Under the pieces are notes generated by a model. That model had not been told where the DNA came from. It saw only the letters and a program-made list of their open reading frames with translations, and ran no database searches. Shown one piece after another: positions 16,178 through 24,764 of a stretch of 40,261 nt of DNA (position 1 is the first letter of the stretch; each line of letters starts with the position of its first letter). Location: NCBI RefSeq assembly GCF_002205165.1, contig NZ_NIVS01000027.1:1-40261 (forward strand). Direction: 5' to 3'. The position numbers and the translations under genes were made by a program. This DNA comes from Stenotrophomonas maltophilia (lineage in GTDB: Bacteria > Pseudomonadota > Gammaproteobacteria > Xanthomonadales > Xanthomonadaceae).

Positions 16178-16483
16178 TTGATACCACCTTGTGTCGAGCT
16201 CAGCGCGATTCGATTTCTTGGCTACGCGGCCAGTGGGCACCCGCAGTTCAGGGTCGGGCTCTCGGAAAGCGGGCGGGCCGCCCTACGCGCTTTTTCCATC
16301 AATCGCGTGGGCTCTTGGATTCATTTGGACTTGGACGGCGCTCGTCTGACATCGGCGTTCATTGGTCCCGCGTTGGATCTTCAGGAATTCACTGTTAGCG
16401 TCGATCGGCCTGAGCTGTCGGCCAAACTCCACGCGATCGCGCAAGGGTTGGTTACCCTTCCCTGGCTGATTTTGGGGGGATAA
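16178..16483 (+). CDS. Orphan SecD P1-head-like domain, small gene or gene remnant
   Basis: A frame opening after a stop at 16163-16165 encodes about 100 residues. From residue 10 it resembles the P1-head periplasmic subdomain of SecD: GHPQFRVGLSESGRAALRAF, then VGSWIHLDLDGARLTSAFI and a final region ending AIAQG. In SecD this subdomain sits between transmembrane helices; here there is neither a signal peptide nor a membrane segment. The only start near the frame's beginning is a TTG at 16178, with AAGG about 10 bases upstream. It may be a stand-alone small protein or the relic of a larger gene. The similarity is by eye. Confidence 0.4.
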   Translation: MIPPCVELSAIRFLGYAASGHPQFRVGLSESGRAALRAFSINRVGSWIHLDLDGARLTSAFIGPALDLQEFTVSVDRPELSAKLHAIAQGLVTLPWLILGG

Positions 16484-16521
16484 AAGCGCGTGGAACTTGC
16501 TCTTGGGCAGGTTCCCTCACT

Positions 16522-17640
16522 TTAAGGTGCGATATCGCCTGCACGCTCTGCAATGGGGCGCACCTGTTGGACGAGGGTAAGCAGTGTCTTGCCCGGCTCT
16601 TCAATCATGACCTCGTGCGCCGACTGTTCAAACCAGATAATTTGCTTTTCCGGGGCCGTAAGATTATCGGCCCATTTGGCGGCCAGTTCCGAAGAAACAT
16701 TGTGGTCATGCCGGCCTAGGAACAGGAACACGGGAGTGTCGACGCGTCGCACCGAAGACATGTCCAGCGATAAGACCTCTGACAACAAATGTTCCATCGA
16801 GAAATCGTTACCGTTCCAGACCGCCGCCACGTCGGCATCGGAATACTCTGGCGAGAGCTTTATTGCTGCAGCTTCCGCGTCGCCGCCACGGCGATTATGA
16901 ACCATGCCGCCGTAGTAATTAAGCCACTTGCGCTGTTTGAAGAGACTTTGCAAGGGCACCGGGGCAGTGCCCTTGGCATACGGGGCTAACTCTTGGAGCT
17001 CGGCCACCGCTTTCGCATTGCCGTCTTCCTGCGCTTGTTGAAGGGTCCATGCCCACCCGCGCCGCTCGCTCTCCGGGGCATTGGATATCTGTCCGATACC
17101 GATGTAGGCATGCAGCCACTCAGGATGGCGCTGTGCAACCTCCAAGCCGAGGTAGCTGCCCCAAGAGTGGCCCAGCAGGAAGATCTTCTCCTTTCCGAAC
17201 TCCCGCCGTAGCCATGCAACCATTTCCTCCGAGTCGGCGACCATCTGCTCGCGCGTCATGGAGGGTGCTATCACGGACGGCTCGTTAGCGGCGTAAGTCT
17301 TGCCGGCGCCCCGCTGGTCCCACTGGACGACCGTGAAATACTCCTCCCAGCCGCGTTGAAAATACCAACTGGTGGGCATTGATACCCAGCCTGGCCCGCC
17401 GTGGAGCATGAGAAGCACTGGATTGCGGCGATCCGACCCGCGGATCGATACCCACTGGTCGATGCCGCCAATGCGGACTTTCTCCAGCCGCTCCACGCCT
17501 TCGTCCGCAACCACCCGGCGGATCTCCGCGACCACTTTCACGGCATCGCTACGGCTTTCAGGCCAAGAGGCGGCGGATGAGTCGAGACTCGCAAGCCCGG
17601 TGACTGTCAGAGTGAGGAGCCAGAGGATTCGATTGCTCAT
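16522..17640 (-). CDS. Exported S33-family peptidase (proline iminopeptidase-like)
   Basis: A 372-residue protein with signal peptide (MSNRILWLLTLTVTGLASLD...). The alpha/beta hydrolase core carries the S33 hallmarks: LMLHGGPG (78-84), WDQRGAGKT (107-115), nucleophile S159 in GHSWGS, D312 in FLGRHD and H342 in SAHE. Prolyl aminopeptidases share HGGPG and WDQRGxG, so cleavage of N-terminal proline or a related amide/ester hydrolysis is likely. Export is less usual for the classic enzyme and suggests periplasmic peptide processing. An ATG 36 bases upstream (17676) is possible, but the start at 17640 directly begins the signal peptide. No operon partner is evident. Confidence 0.88.
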   Translation of the reverse strand: MSNRILWLLTLTVTGLASLDSSAASWPESRSDAVKVVAEIRRVVADEGVERLEKVRIGGIDQWVSIRGSDRRNPVLLMLHGGPGWVSMPTSWYFQRGWEEYFTVVQWDQRGAGKTYAANEPSVIAPSMTREQMVADSEEMVAWLRREFGKEKIFLLGHSWGSYLGLEVAQRHPEWLHAYIGIGQISNAPESERRGWAWTLQQAQEDGNAKAVAELQELAPYAKGTAPVPLQSLFKQRKWLNYYGGMVHNRRGGDAEAAAIKLSPEYSDADVAAVWNGNDFSMEHLLSEVLSLDMSSVRRVDTPVFLFLGRHDHNVSSELAAKWADNLTAPEKQIIWFEQSAHEVMIEEPGKTLLTLVQQVRPIAERAGDIAP

Positions 17641-17841
17641 TGGAATGGAAGAGCATAAAGGGGCAGACCTGAGCATTGTGACGCAATGGCAGTCGTCATA
17701 AAAGCCGTTCCGGAACGGGACTAATCTCCTTTGGGTTGGTTACTTTGGTCGAGGCGGGTTGCCAAGTAGAATTCCCGCCGTTGACTGATTGAAGCCGCGA
17801 CGTGCCCGAAGTGTGTTGTCACATGCGAAGGTTAGCGGCAC

Positions 17842-18894
17842 TCAGTTGCGATCCTTTGACGTGTAAGTTCCAAATCGAACTTTCACGCTTCCATCCACTA
17901 CATTGACTACGCCGATTTCCTGCGGGCCAAATTCAACCACTGCCGGCCAGGAGTGGCGGAAGCCTAGCGGCCATGCGGGCGGTCTGACTGTCTTCCAGCG
18001 GGCACCTCCATCGTCGCTTGCACTGACCTCATTGGAGCAGGAGGTGACAAACATGGTGCCGCTTTGGGTGGTCATGACGTGGGGCCCACAGCGCTGGTCC
18101 GCCAGCGGAGTGCCCAGGCCTGCCGGCCAGGTGTGGCCATCGGCCGAGATCTTGTAGGACACCGGACACTGCGGGTCATCCCCGCAGGTCTCAAGCACCA
18201 TCAGGTAACCGCCGTCCGGGCGCCGTGCCATCACGGGCATGCCAGGCCGGAGCAGGCCGCCACCGGATTGGTTGGCGATCGTCACCGCCTTGCTCCAAGT
18301 GCGCCCCCCGTCGCGGGACAGTTGCTGCGATACCACCTGGTTATACGAGGGCTGCTCGTCCGCCCGGGTTTCGTCGGCGTAGACCACCGATAAGGTGCCA
18401 TCTTCCAGGTGAGTGAAAACCGGCTCCCACACCCCCCGGTCCTTGCGACCGGCAGGGGATTCGTTGCGCGTGATGGTGCTGAGGAACCGCCAGCCGCGCC
18501 CCTGGTCGTCGCTGGCATACACGTTCAATCGGTAAGACACGCCATCGATGAGCGAGCGCATGGCCAGCAGAACGCGACCTTCGGGCAGGACGATCAGCTC
18601 GCCGTTGTCGAGCTTTCGCTTGGGCTCTTCCACCCGGGAGAGCGGCGCCCACGTGCGGGCATTGTCGTCGCTGACAGAGAGCTGCAGCGTGGTGGTCTCG
18701 CCGCCGGGATAGCGCGTCGTGACCGCCAGCCAGCGGCCGTCCGGCAGCCGTGCCAGGCGGCCCCAGCCCGCATTCTCCGCATCGACCGTGGCCGTATCGG
18801 TCCAGGTCACCTCGGTCGCCAGCGAGGGGAGCGCCACGGCTGTCAGCATGGCCAGCATCAGGGTGCGCAGGGGAAGCGTCAGTTGCATGTCCAT
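17842..18894 (-). CDS. Exported sialidase-fold glycosidase (GH93-like)
   Basis: A 350-residue protein with a signal peptide (about 1-27, ending SLA). It contains five Asp-box repeats of the type S-x-D-x-G-x-x-W, at about residues 73-82, 127-135, 193-200, 250-256 and 291-300, the mark of a six-bladed sialidase-type propeller. With the phrase GLLRPGMPVMARRPDGGYLMVLE and its plant-polysaccharide context, it fits GH93 exo-alpha-1,5-L-arabinanases better than true sialidases, as no FRIP motif is seen. It would remove arabinose from arabinan or arabinogalactan side chains. Its start overlaps the symporter stop (TGATG), so it is the last gene of the coupled dgo operon. GTG 18897 and ATG 18888 are alternative starts. 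Confidence 0.72.
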   Translation of the reverse strand: MDMQLTLPLRTLMLAMLTAVALPSLATEVTWTDTATVDAENAGWGRLARLPDGRWLAVTTRYPGGETTTLQLSVSDDNARTWAPLSRVEEPKRKLDNGELIVLPEGRVLLAMRSLIDGVSYRLNVYASDDQGRGWRFLSTITRNESPAGRKDRGVWEPVFTHLEDGTLSVVYADETRADEQPSYNQVVSQQLSRDGGRTWSKAVTIANQSGGGLLRPGMPVMARRPDGGYLMVLETCGDDPQCPVSYKISADGHTWPAGLGTPLADQRCGPHVMTTQSGTMFVTSCSNEVSASDDGGARWKTVRPPAWPLGFRHSWPAVVEFGPQEIGVVNVVDGSVKVRFGTYTSKDRN

Positions 18895-20453
18895 CACCAG
18901 TAAGTTGCGTACAGGGCCACCAGGATCGCCAGTACCGCAAGCGAGGCGACGTTGAACGACGGGGAGGTGGCATAGCCCACGTCATCGGTACGGATGCGGT
19001 CGCGGTCGCCACTGGCGCGGGTGGCCAGCGCAACGCCGACCCCCAGCAGCAGCGTCGCCAGGAACACCACGCCCATGCGGTCCAGGAACGGCAGCGAGGG
19101 CCACAGCAGCTTGAACACCAGCGAGAGCAGGAACGAGCCCACTGCGGCGGCCAGCGCGCCGGCCTCGTTGGCGCGCTTCCAGAACAGACCCAGCAGGAAG
19201 ATCACCACGATGCCGGGCGTGAAGAAGCCGGTGAACTCCTGGATGTACTGGAAGCCCTGGTCGAACCCGCCCAGCAATGGGCGGGCGGTCAGCACCGCGA
19301 CGATGATGGCGATGGAAGCGGCAATGCGGCCGACCCGCACCAGCTTCGCCTGCGAGGCGTCAGGCGCGCGCTTGGCGTAGAAATCCAGGGTGAAAATGGT
19401 GGCCACGGAATTGATCTTGGACGCCAGCGAAGCGACGATGGCGGCGATCAGGGCGGCGAACACCAGGCCGAGGATGCCACTGGGCAGCAGTGCCAGCATG
19501 GTGGGGTAGGCGGCGTCGGGGCGCTCCAGGTCCGGGGCCAGCATCACCGCGGCGATACCGGGCAACACCACGATGGCCGGGATCAGCAGCTTGAGGAAGG
19601 CGGCGAACACCACCCCCTTCTGGGCTTCGCGCAGGTTCTTGGCGGCCAGTGCCCGCTGGATGATGTACTGGTTGAAACCCCAGTAGCTGAGATTGGCGAT
19701 CCACATGCCGCCCAGCAGCACCGACAACCCCGGCAGATCCTTGTAGAACGGGTTGTCTTTGCTGAGGATCATCTCGAACCGCTCCGGGTGCTGCTGCCAG
19801 AGCTGCATGAAGCCATCGCTGACGCTGCCGTCCCCGATTCTGCTCAAGGTGATGATGGTCACCAGCAGGCCACCCAGCACCAGCAGGCACACCTGCACGA
19901 TGTCGGTCAGCGCCACCGCCTTCAGGCCGCCATACAGTTGGTAGGCCAGCGCGAACGCTCCCAGCAGCACCAGCGCCACGTCCTGGTCCAGCCCGGCAAC
20001 GCCAGCGATGGCGATGGAGCCCAGCCACAGGATGGAGGTCAGGTTGACGAACACATACAGGCCCAGCCAGAACACCGCCATCAGGGTGCGGATCCGATTG
20101 CCGTAACGCTCCTGCAGGAACTGCGGCATGGTGGTGATGCCATTGCGCAGGAAGATCGGCAGGAACCACTTGCCGACGATCAGCAGGGTGAGCGCCGCCA
20201 TCCATTCATAGGACGCGATGGCCAGTCCGATGGCGTAGCCGGAGCCGGACATGCCGATGATCTGTTCGGCCGAGATGTTGGCGGCGATCAGCGACGCACC
20301 GATCGCCCACCACGGCAGGCTGCGGCTGGCCAGGAAGTAGTCCTGCGCCGACTTCTGCTGGCCGGCCTTCTCGCGCGACACCCATTGCGCAAGGATGAAG
20401 ATGCCCGCCAGGTAGGCCAGTACGATGCTGATATCGAGGGTGGAAAGGCTCAT
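18894..20453 (-). CDS. Sodium:solute symporter (SSS/SGLT family), probable galactose importer
   Basis: A 519-residue inner-membrane protein with about 13-14 hydrophobic segments. Family marks include FLASRSLPWWAIGASLIAANIS near the N-terminus, MPQFLQERYG, YQLYGGLKAVALTDIVQ and a long central block with WGFNQYIIQRALAAKN, as in SGLT-like sugar transporters. It should bring the sugar released in the periplasm across the inner membrane with sodium. It is the only cytoplasmic-membrane sugar importer in the island, so galactose is the most likely substrate, with arabinose as an alternative. The start ATG overlaps the lactonase stop (ATGA), and its stop overlaps the GH93-like gene. Confidence 0.93.
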   Translation of the reverse strand: MSLSTLDISIVLAYLAGIFILAQWVSREKAGQQKSAQDYFLASRSLPWWAIGASLIAANISAEQIIGMSGSGYAIGLAIASYEWMAALTLLIVGKWFLPIFLRNGITTMPQFLQERYGNRIRTLMAVFWLGLYVFVNLTSILWLGSIAIAGVAGLDQDVALVLLGAFALAYQLYGGLKAVALTDIVQVCLLVLGGLLVTIITLSRIGDGSVSDGFMQLWQQHPERFEMILSKDNPFYKDLPGLSVLLGGMWIANLSYWGFNQYIIQRALAAKNLREAQKGVVFAAFLKLLIPAIVVLPGIAAVMLAPDLERPDAAYPTMLALLPSGILGLVFAALIAAIVASLASKINSVATIFTLDFYAKRAPDASQAKLVRVGRIAASIAIIVAVLTARPLLGGFDQGFQYIQEFTGFFTPGIVVIFLLGLFWKRANEAGALAAAVGSFLLSLVFKLLWPSLPFLDRMGVVFLATLLLGVGVALATRASGDRDRIRTDDVGYATSPSFNVASLAVLAILVALYATYW

Positions 20454-21388
20454 GGAATCTCCGCGGAAGTCCCACGCACTGCGCGGGGCGGCAAGCTGGT
20501 GGGGTCGCCGGCGAACCGGGCTTCGGGTAGACCGGCGATACCGGCATCGATCGCAAGCAGGTGGCCGGCAAGAGGCTCCTGTGCACGCACGGCGGCGCTC
20601 AGCCCGTCGTGCGCAGTGGTGATGAACAGCATGCGGTGCGCAGGCCCGCCGAACGCCGGGCGGGTGGGTTGGCTGACCGGCGTGGCAATCGAGCGGTCCT
20701 CGTTGCCGTCCGGCAGGTAGCGCACCACACGGGCGTCGCCCCAGCGGGCGTTCCAGAGACCGCCGTCTGCATCGACGGCACTGCCGTCGGGCTCGCCGAC
20801 CTCGTCGCGCAGATCGACGAACAGCTGCGCCTGCCCGAGCGTGCTGGCGTAATCGCATCGCCAGATCTGTTTCTGCAGCGAGTCACAGAAGTACATCGTG
20901 TCGCCGCTGGGGCTGAAAGCAATGCTGTTGGAGATCGCTGCCGGCGGAAGCCGCAGGGTCTCCAGGGTCAGGTCCGCGTTGAGGCGAAGGAAGGGCGCAA
21001 CCGCTTGCTTCGGCCCTTCGGCGGGCTCATGGAGCATGCCGAACACGAATCTGCCTTGACGGTCGCAGGCGCCATCATTGGCACGCGTATCGGTGGGCGC
21101 CACCCCATGCAGGCCCTGCAGGTCACGGAATTCGTTACGCTCGGGATGGAAGAATGCCAGCCGCGAGGCCAGCGCCAGCAGCAGCCAGCCATCGGCTTCG
21201 CACAGCGCCATCGCGGCCAGCCGCTCGGGCATGGGCCAGCGGGCTGTCGCGCCGTCCTGCGGGCGGTAGCGCCACAGCTGCGACTGCTGGATATCGGTCC
21301 AGTACACCACCTGCTCGCGGTCGCACCACAGCACCCCTTCGCCCAGTGTGTTCGCCGAGGCAACCGCCACGCTCACCGGGCCGCTCAC
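20450..21388 (-). CDS. SMP-30/gluconolactonase-family sugar lactonase
   Basis: A 312-residue six-bladed propeller. The expected metal ligands and catalytic residues can be placed at E17 (LGEGVLW), N104 (RANDG), N154 (NSIAFSP) and D201 (EPDGSAVD). SMP-30 enzymes hydrolyse aldonolactones. Between a sugar dehydrogenase and galactonate dehydratase the natural substrate is D-galactono-lactone, giving D-galactonate, although L-arabinonolactone cannot be excluded. The start is a GTG at 21388 whose last bases form the SDR stop (GTGA); the following symporter starts within its own stop (ATGA). The upstream frame to 21427 lies inside the SDR gene. Confidence 0.9.
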   Translation of the reverse strand: MSGPVSVAVASANTLGEGVLWCDREQVVYWTDIQQSQLWRYRPQDGATARWPMPERLAAMALCEADGWLLLALASRLAFFHPERNEFRDLQGLHGVAPTDTRANDGACDRQGRFVFGMLHEPAEGPKQAVAPFLRLNADLTLETLRLPPAAISNSIAFSPSGDTMYFCDSLQKQIWRCDYASTLGQAQLFVDLRDEVGEPDGSAVDADGGLWNARWGDARVVRYLPDGNEDRSIATPVSQPTRPAFGGPAHRMLFITTAHDGLSAAVRAQEPLAGHLLAIDAGIAGLPEARFAGDPTSLPPRAVRGTSAEIP

Positions 21389-22161
21389 ACCCAGCCTCCA
21401 TCCACGATGAAGTCCTGGCCGGTGCACATGCGACTGTCATCGGCGGCCAGGAACAAGGCGGCACGGGCAAGATCGTCCGCACGCAGGTACCCCGGCAGGC
21501 ATTGAGAGCGCCGCAGCTGCGCTTCACCTTCCGCATCCAGCCACAACCGCTGCTGTTTCTCGGTGATCACCCAGCCGGGGACCAGCGCGTTGATGCGGAT
21601 ACGGTCCTGGCCCAGCTCGCGCGCCAGCCCGTTGACCAGCCCATGTACCGCCGATTTGGCCATGGCGTACAGGGGGTAACCACTGTTCTTGATCATCCAG
21701 CCGGTCGAGCCCAGACAGATGATCGAGCCGCCGCCCAGCGCCTGCATGTCCGGCGCCACGGCCTGGATCGCGAAGTACTGGTGGCGCAGATTGACCGCCA
21801 CGCTGCGCTCGAAATCGGCCACGCCGCTGTCGGCCAGCTCATGGCGCGCATCGTTGGCCGCGTTGTTGACCAGCACCGAGAAAGGCCCGACCAGGCCACG
21901 GGCCTCGGCGATGGTGGTGCGCAACGCCTCGATATCGGTGATGTCGCAGCGCAGGTAGCGCGGCGCCTGCTCGACGTCACGCAGGTCATCCAGCAAGGCC
22001 TGGGCGCCGTCGTCATCGATGTCCAGGAACGCCACTTTCGCGCCCTGCCGGGCGAAATGCGCCACGAAGGCGGCGCCAATGCCGGTCGCGCCACCGGTGA
22101 TCAACACCGCACGGCCATGCAGGCTGGGGTATCGGGCCATGGTCGTCATCGCGCTCACCAT
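21385..22161 (-). CDS. SDR-family sugar dehydrogenase, probable D-galactose 1-dehydrogenase
   Basis: A 258-residue classical short-chain dehydrogenase: cofactor motif TGGATGIG, NNAAN after beta-4, catalytic Ser in CLGSTGW, YAMAK as the Tyr-Lys pair, and PGWVIT after beta-6. The aspartate in FLDIDDDG after the glycine motif predicts NAD preference. With a lactonase, galactonate dehydratase and KDPGal aldolase in the same operon, oxidation of beta-D-galactose to galactonolactone is the best role (first step of the De Ley-Doudoroff pathway). Family membership alone does not fix the substrate. ATGs at 22161, 22149 and 22140 are possible; the first overlaps the dgoD stop by 7 bp and is used here. 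Confidence 0.88.
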   Translation of the reverse strand: MVSAMTTMARYPSLHGRAVLITGGATGIGAAFVAHFARQGAKVAFLDIDDDGAQALLDDLRDVEQAPRYLRCDITDIEALRTTIAEARGLVGPFSVLVNNAANDARHELADSGVADFERSVAVNLRHQYFAIQAVAPDMQALGGGSIICLGSTGWMIKNSGYPLYAMAKSAVHGLVNGLARELGQDRIRINALVPGWVITEKQQRLWLDAEGEAQLRRSQCLPGYLRADDLARAALFLAADDSRMCTGQDFIVDGGWV

Positions 22162-23303
22162 TCGGCCACGCTGCCATCGGCATGGCGCCAGATCGGGTTG
22201 CGCCACCGGTGCCCTTCGGCGGCCCGCTCATCGACGTAGGCCTGGTTGATCTCGATGCCCAGGCCGGGGCCATTTGGAATCTTGACGAACCCTTCGTTGT
22301 AATCGAAGGGCGAGCGGTCGACCAGATAATCGAGCAGGTCATTGCTGGCGTTGTAGTGGATGCCCAGGCTCTGTTCCTGGATGAAGGCGTTGTAGCAGAC
22401 CGCATCCAGCTGCAGGTTGGCGGCGAGCGCGATCGGACCAAGCGGACAGTGCAGGGCGATGGCAACGTCATACGCCTCTGCCATGGCCGCGATCTTGCGG
22501 GTTTCGGTAATGCCGCCGGAGTGCGACGGGTCTGGCTGCAGGATGTCCACGCCGCCCGCCTGCAGCACCTTCTTGAAATCGAACCTGGAGTACAGGCGTT
22601 CCCCCAGCGCGATCGGGGCGGGGGAGAGGGCCGCCAGTTCCGGAATCGCCTCCAGGTGATCGGACAACACCGGTTCTTCGATGAACATCAGGCCGAACGG
22701 CGACAGCTCACGCATGAGCACCTTCGCCATCGGCTTGTGCACGCGGCCGTGGAAGTCCACCGCCAGGCCGATCCCGGGCCCCACCGCATCGCGGACGGCC
22801 TGCACGTTTTCCAGCACCCGCGTGACCTTGTCGTGCGTATCGACGAACTGCATTTCTTCGGTGGCATTCATCTTCACCGCGGTGAATCCACGCGCCACCG
22901 CCTCTGACGCCGCGCGGGCGGTATCGGCCGGGCGATCGCCACCGATCCACGAGTACACGCGGATGCGGTCGCGCACCGGGCCACCCAACAGCGCATGCAC
23001 CGGGACATCCAGCGCCTTGCCATGAATGTCCCACAGTGCCTGGTCGATCCCGGCCAGCGCACTCATCAGGATCGGTCCGCCGCGGTAGAAACCGCCGCGA
23101 TAGAGCACGTTCCAGTGGTCCTCGATGTGTCTGGGATCCTTGCCGATGAGGTAATCGGACAGTTCCTCGACCGCGGCGGCCACGGTATGCGCGCGGCCCT
23201 CGACGATAGGCTCGCCCCAGCCGCAGATGCCGGCGTCGGTATCGATGCGAACGAACAGCCAGCGTGGGGGCACCAGGTAGGTGGTGATGGCGGTGATCTT
23301 CAT
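22155..23303 (-). CDS. dgoD: D-galactonate dehydratase
   Basis: DgoD converts D-galactonate to 2-keto-3-deoxygalactonate. The 382-residue protein has the same length as the E. coli enzyme as I know it and can be aligned over its whole length by eye, from MKITAITTYLVPPRW to WRNPIWRHADGSVAEW. It belongs to the enolase superfamily. The metal ligands D183, E209 and E235 and the acid/base residues H185 (VDFHGRV) and H285 (LHCPLGP) fall at the same numbers as in E. coli. The start ATG overlaps the dgoA stop (ATGA) and the stop overlaps the SDR start. It is one of the two most secure identifications in the island. Confidence 0.97.
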   Translation of the reverse strand: MKITAITTYLVPPRWLFVRIDTDAGICGWGEPIVEGRAHTVAAAVEELSDYLIGKDPRHIEDHWNVLYRGGFYRGGPILMSALAGIDQALWDIHGKALDVPVHALLGGPVRDRIRVYSWIGGDRPADTARAASEAVARGFTAVKMNATEEMQFVDTHDKVTRVLENVQAVRDAVGPGIGLAVDFHGRVHKPMAKVLMRELSPFGLMFIEEPVLSDHLEAIPELAALSPAPIALGERLYSRFDFKKVLQAGGVDILQPDPSHSGGITETRKIAAMAEAYDVAIALHCPLGPIALAANLQLDAVCYNAFIQEQSLGIHYNASNDLLDYLVDRSPFDYNEGFVKIPNGPGLGIEINQAYVDERAAEGHRWRNPIWRHADGSVAEW

Positions 23304-23935
23304 GCGGTGAGGTCCGTGTTGGTGCTGTTCCAGGCGTCGACGAACGCGCGCGCGCGGCGCGCCACTTCCGTGGGCGGGGTCTTCGGGGCGTACAAGGCCG
23401 AGCCGATGCCAAAGCCGGCCGCGCCCATCTGGCGGTAGGCCGCCATGCGTTCGGGGGTGATGCCGCCCACCGGCAGAAGCGCTGTGCCGGCAGGCAGCAC
23501 GCTGGCCCACGCTTTCAGCACCGGCGGCGGCAACTGCTCGGCAGGGAACAGCTTCAGTGCATCGGCACCGGCACGCAGCGCGGCGAACGCCTCGGTGGGC
23601 GTGGCCACGCCCGGGGTACAGCGCATGCCTTTGGCGTGCGCGGCGGCGATGACCTCGATGTCGGCGTGCGGCATGACGATCAGCCGGCCGCCAGCGTTTG
23701 CTACGTCATCCACTTGGGCGGTGGTGAGGACGGTGCCCGCGCCGATCAGGCAACGATCACCGAGCTGACTGGCTAACAAGGCGATGCTCTCCAGCGGCTG
23801 CGGAGAGTTCAGCGGCACTTCCAGGATATGGAACCCGGCATCGGCCAGTGCGGCACCGATCGCGGGGGCCTCCTGCGGGGTGAGCCCGCGCAGGATGGCA
23901 ACCAATGGGAGGGGTTGCATCCAGGCGGTGCTCAT
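23300..23935 (-). CDS. dgoA: 2-dehydro-3-deoxy-6-phosphogalactonate aldolase
   Basis: DgoA cleaves 2-keto-3-deoxy-6-phosphogalactonate to pyruvate and D-glyceraldehyde 3-phosphate. The 211-residue class I aldolase of the KDPG/KDPGal family shows PLVAILRG (R16), LEVPLNSPQP (E39), the LIGAGTVL strand and the Schiff-base lysine K128 in ADALKLFPAEQ, followed by VGGITPE. The NSPQP sequence after the catalytic Glu favours the galactonate over the gluconate branch. It lies 10 bp after the regulator gene and overlaps dgoD by 4 bp. An alternative start at Met6 exists. Confidence 0.95.
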   Translation of the reverse strand: MSTAWMQPLPLVAILRGLTPQEAPAIGAALADAGFHILEVPLNSPQPLESIALLASQLGDRCLIGAGTVLTTAQVDDVANAGGRLIVMPHADIEVIAAAHAKGMRCTPGVATPTEAFAALRAGADALKLFPAEQLPPPVLKAWASVLPAGTALLPVGGITPERMAAYRQMGAAGFGIGSALYAPKTPPTEVARRARAFVDAWNSTNTDLTA

Positions 23936-23945
23936 GGGAAATCCT

Positions 23946-24662
23946 TCAGCGTGGGGGTTTGCGCGGGGCGCGGATTCCCTTCAGGTTGGCCCGGGAATCG
24001 GCAATCATGTCCAGCATCGCCGCACGCGCCGCCTCCGGCTGCTTCAGCCGGATCGCGTCGTACACGTCGAAGTGGCGCGGCAGCGAGTACTTGAAGTCCT
24101 TGGCGGTCTGCGCCGAGAGCAGGAAGAACGTGCCCAGCGCAGCGTCGATCACCGAGAACAACGAACCCAGCAGCTCGTTGTTGGTGGCCTCCAGCACACT
24201 CTCGTGGAAGGAGAGATCCGCCTTGGCCCACGCGTCCTGATCGAGCGCGTCGGCCATCGCCTGGTAGGCCGCCTTGATCTTGGCGAGCTGCGCGGGCGAA
24301 CGTCGCTGCGCTGCCGAGGCGGCCGCTGCAGGCTCGATCACTTCGCGCATTTCCACCAGCTTGTCCACGAAGTCCTGGGTGGGCATCAACGCGCAGCGCC
24401 ACGCCAGGATGTCGCTGTCCAGCTGCTTCCAGAACCGGGGCTCGCGCACCCGCGAACCGGTTTTCTGCTTGGTTTCGATCAGCCCCTTGGAGCCGAGCAC
24501 CTTCAGCCCCTCGCGAAGCGCGGAGCGGCTCACCGACAGGGTCTGTGCTAGCAGCTCTTCCTTGGGCAGATACTCGCCCGGCTTGATCGTGCCACTGATG
24601 ATGCGCTGTCCAATTTCCTGGGTAACCTGATCGTGAAGGTTGCGTAGCTCGATCCGTTTCAC
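23946..24662 (-). CDS. GntR/FadR-family regulator of the galactonate island (DgoR-like)
   Basis: A 238-residue regulator with an N-terminal winged helix (about 8-72: QIGQRIISGTIKPGEYLPKEELLAQTLSVSRSALREGLKVLGSKGLI) and a C-terminal all-helical FCD domain (about 88-225), whose metal/ligand His residues can be seen in LSFHESVLEATNN and LPRHFDVYDAI. Such proteins are usually repressors released by a sugar-acid or its keto-deoxy derivative, as DgoR is by galactonate in E. coli. The start is given as GTG 24662, five bases after an AGGGG ribosome-binding site; GTG 24668 is the longer alternative. An operator-like dyad (24708-24718) stands 45 bp upstream, and similar sites occur before galM and between dgoK and the GH43 gene. 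Confidence 0.9.
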   Translation of the reverse strand: MKRIELRNLHDQVTQEIGQRIISGTIKPGEYLPKEELLAQTLSVSRSALREGLKVLGSKGLIETKQKTGSRVREPRFWKQLDSDILAWRCALMPTQDFVDKLVEMREVIEPAAAASAAQRRSPAQLAKIKAAYQAMADALDQDAWAKADLSFHESVLEATNNELLGSLFSVIDAALGTFFLLSAQTAKDFKYSLPRHFDVYDAIRLKQPEAARAAMLDMIADSRANLKGIRAPRKPPR

Positions 24663-24707
24663 AGACACCCCTTTGGCTTGGTGCTCCGCTGAGCGCGGTC
24701 ACTCCTA

Positions 24708-24718
24708 TTATCCGACAA
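24708..24718. promoter_or_regulatory. Operator candidate A upstream of the FadR-type regulator
   Basis: TTATCCGACAA is an 11-bp dyad (TTATC-C-GACAA, nearly TTGTC-N-GACAA), the usual shape of a FadR-type binding site. On the minus strand it reads TTTTGTCGGATAATAG, so its GATAAT could double as a -10 element for the regulator. The same core occurs at 30031-30041 and 31044-31054. It lies between the regulator gene and the end of the TonB-dependent receptor gene. Confidence 0.6.
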
Positions 24719-24764
24719 AAGGGGTTCGGCAGGGTGGCTTGCATGGACATGGGGGCGGCCGTCA

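Noticed and set aside
16052..16240. Minus-strand 62-residue frame with a hydrophobic helix
   Set aside because: No ribosome-binding site and overlap with the SecD-like frame; could be chance in GC-rich sequence.
16487..16515. Inverted repeat GGAAC / GTTCC between the convergent SecD-like and peptidase genes
   Set aside because: Only five pairs with a long loop and no T-run; too weak for a terminator call.
18750..20720. Very long plus-strand open frame (656 residues) opposite the symporter and lactonase genes
   Set aside because: His/Gln/Arg/Gly-rich composition with no motif; it is the antisense of strongly supported membrane and propeller genes in GC-rich DNA.
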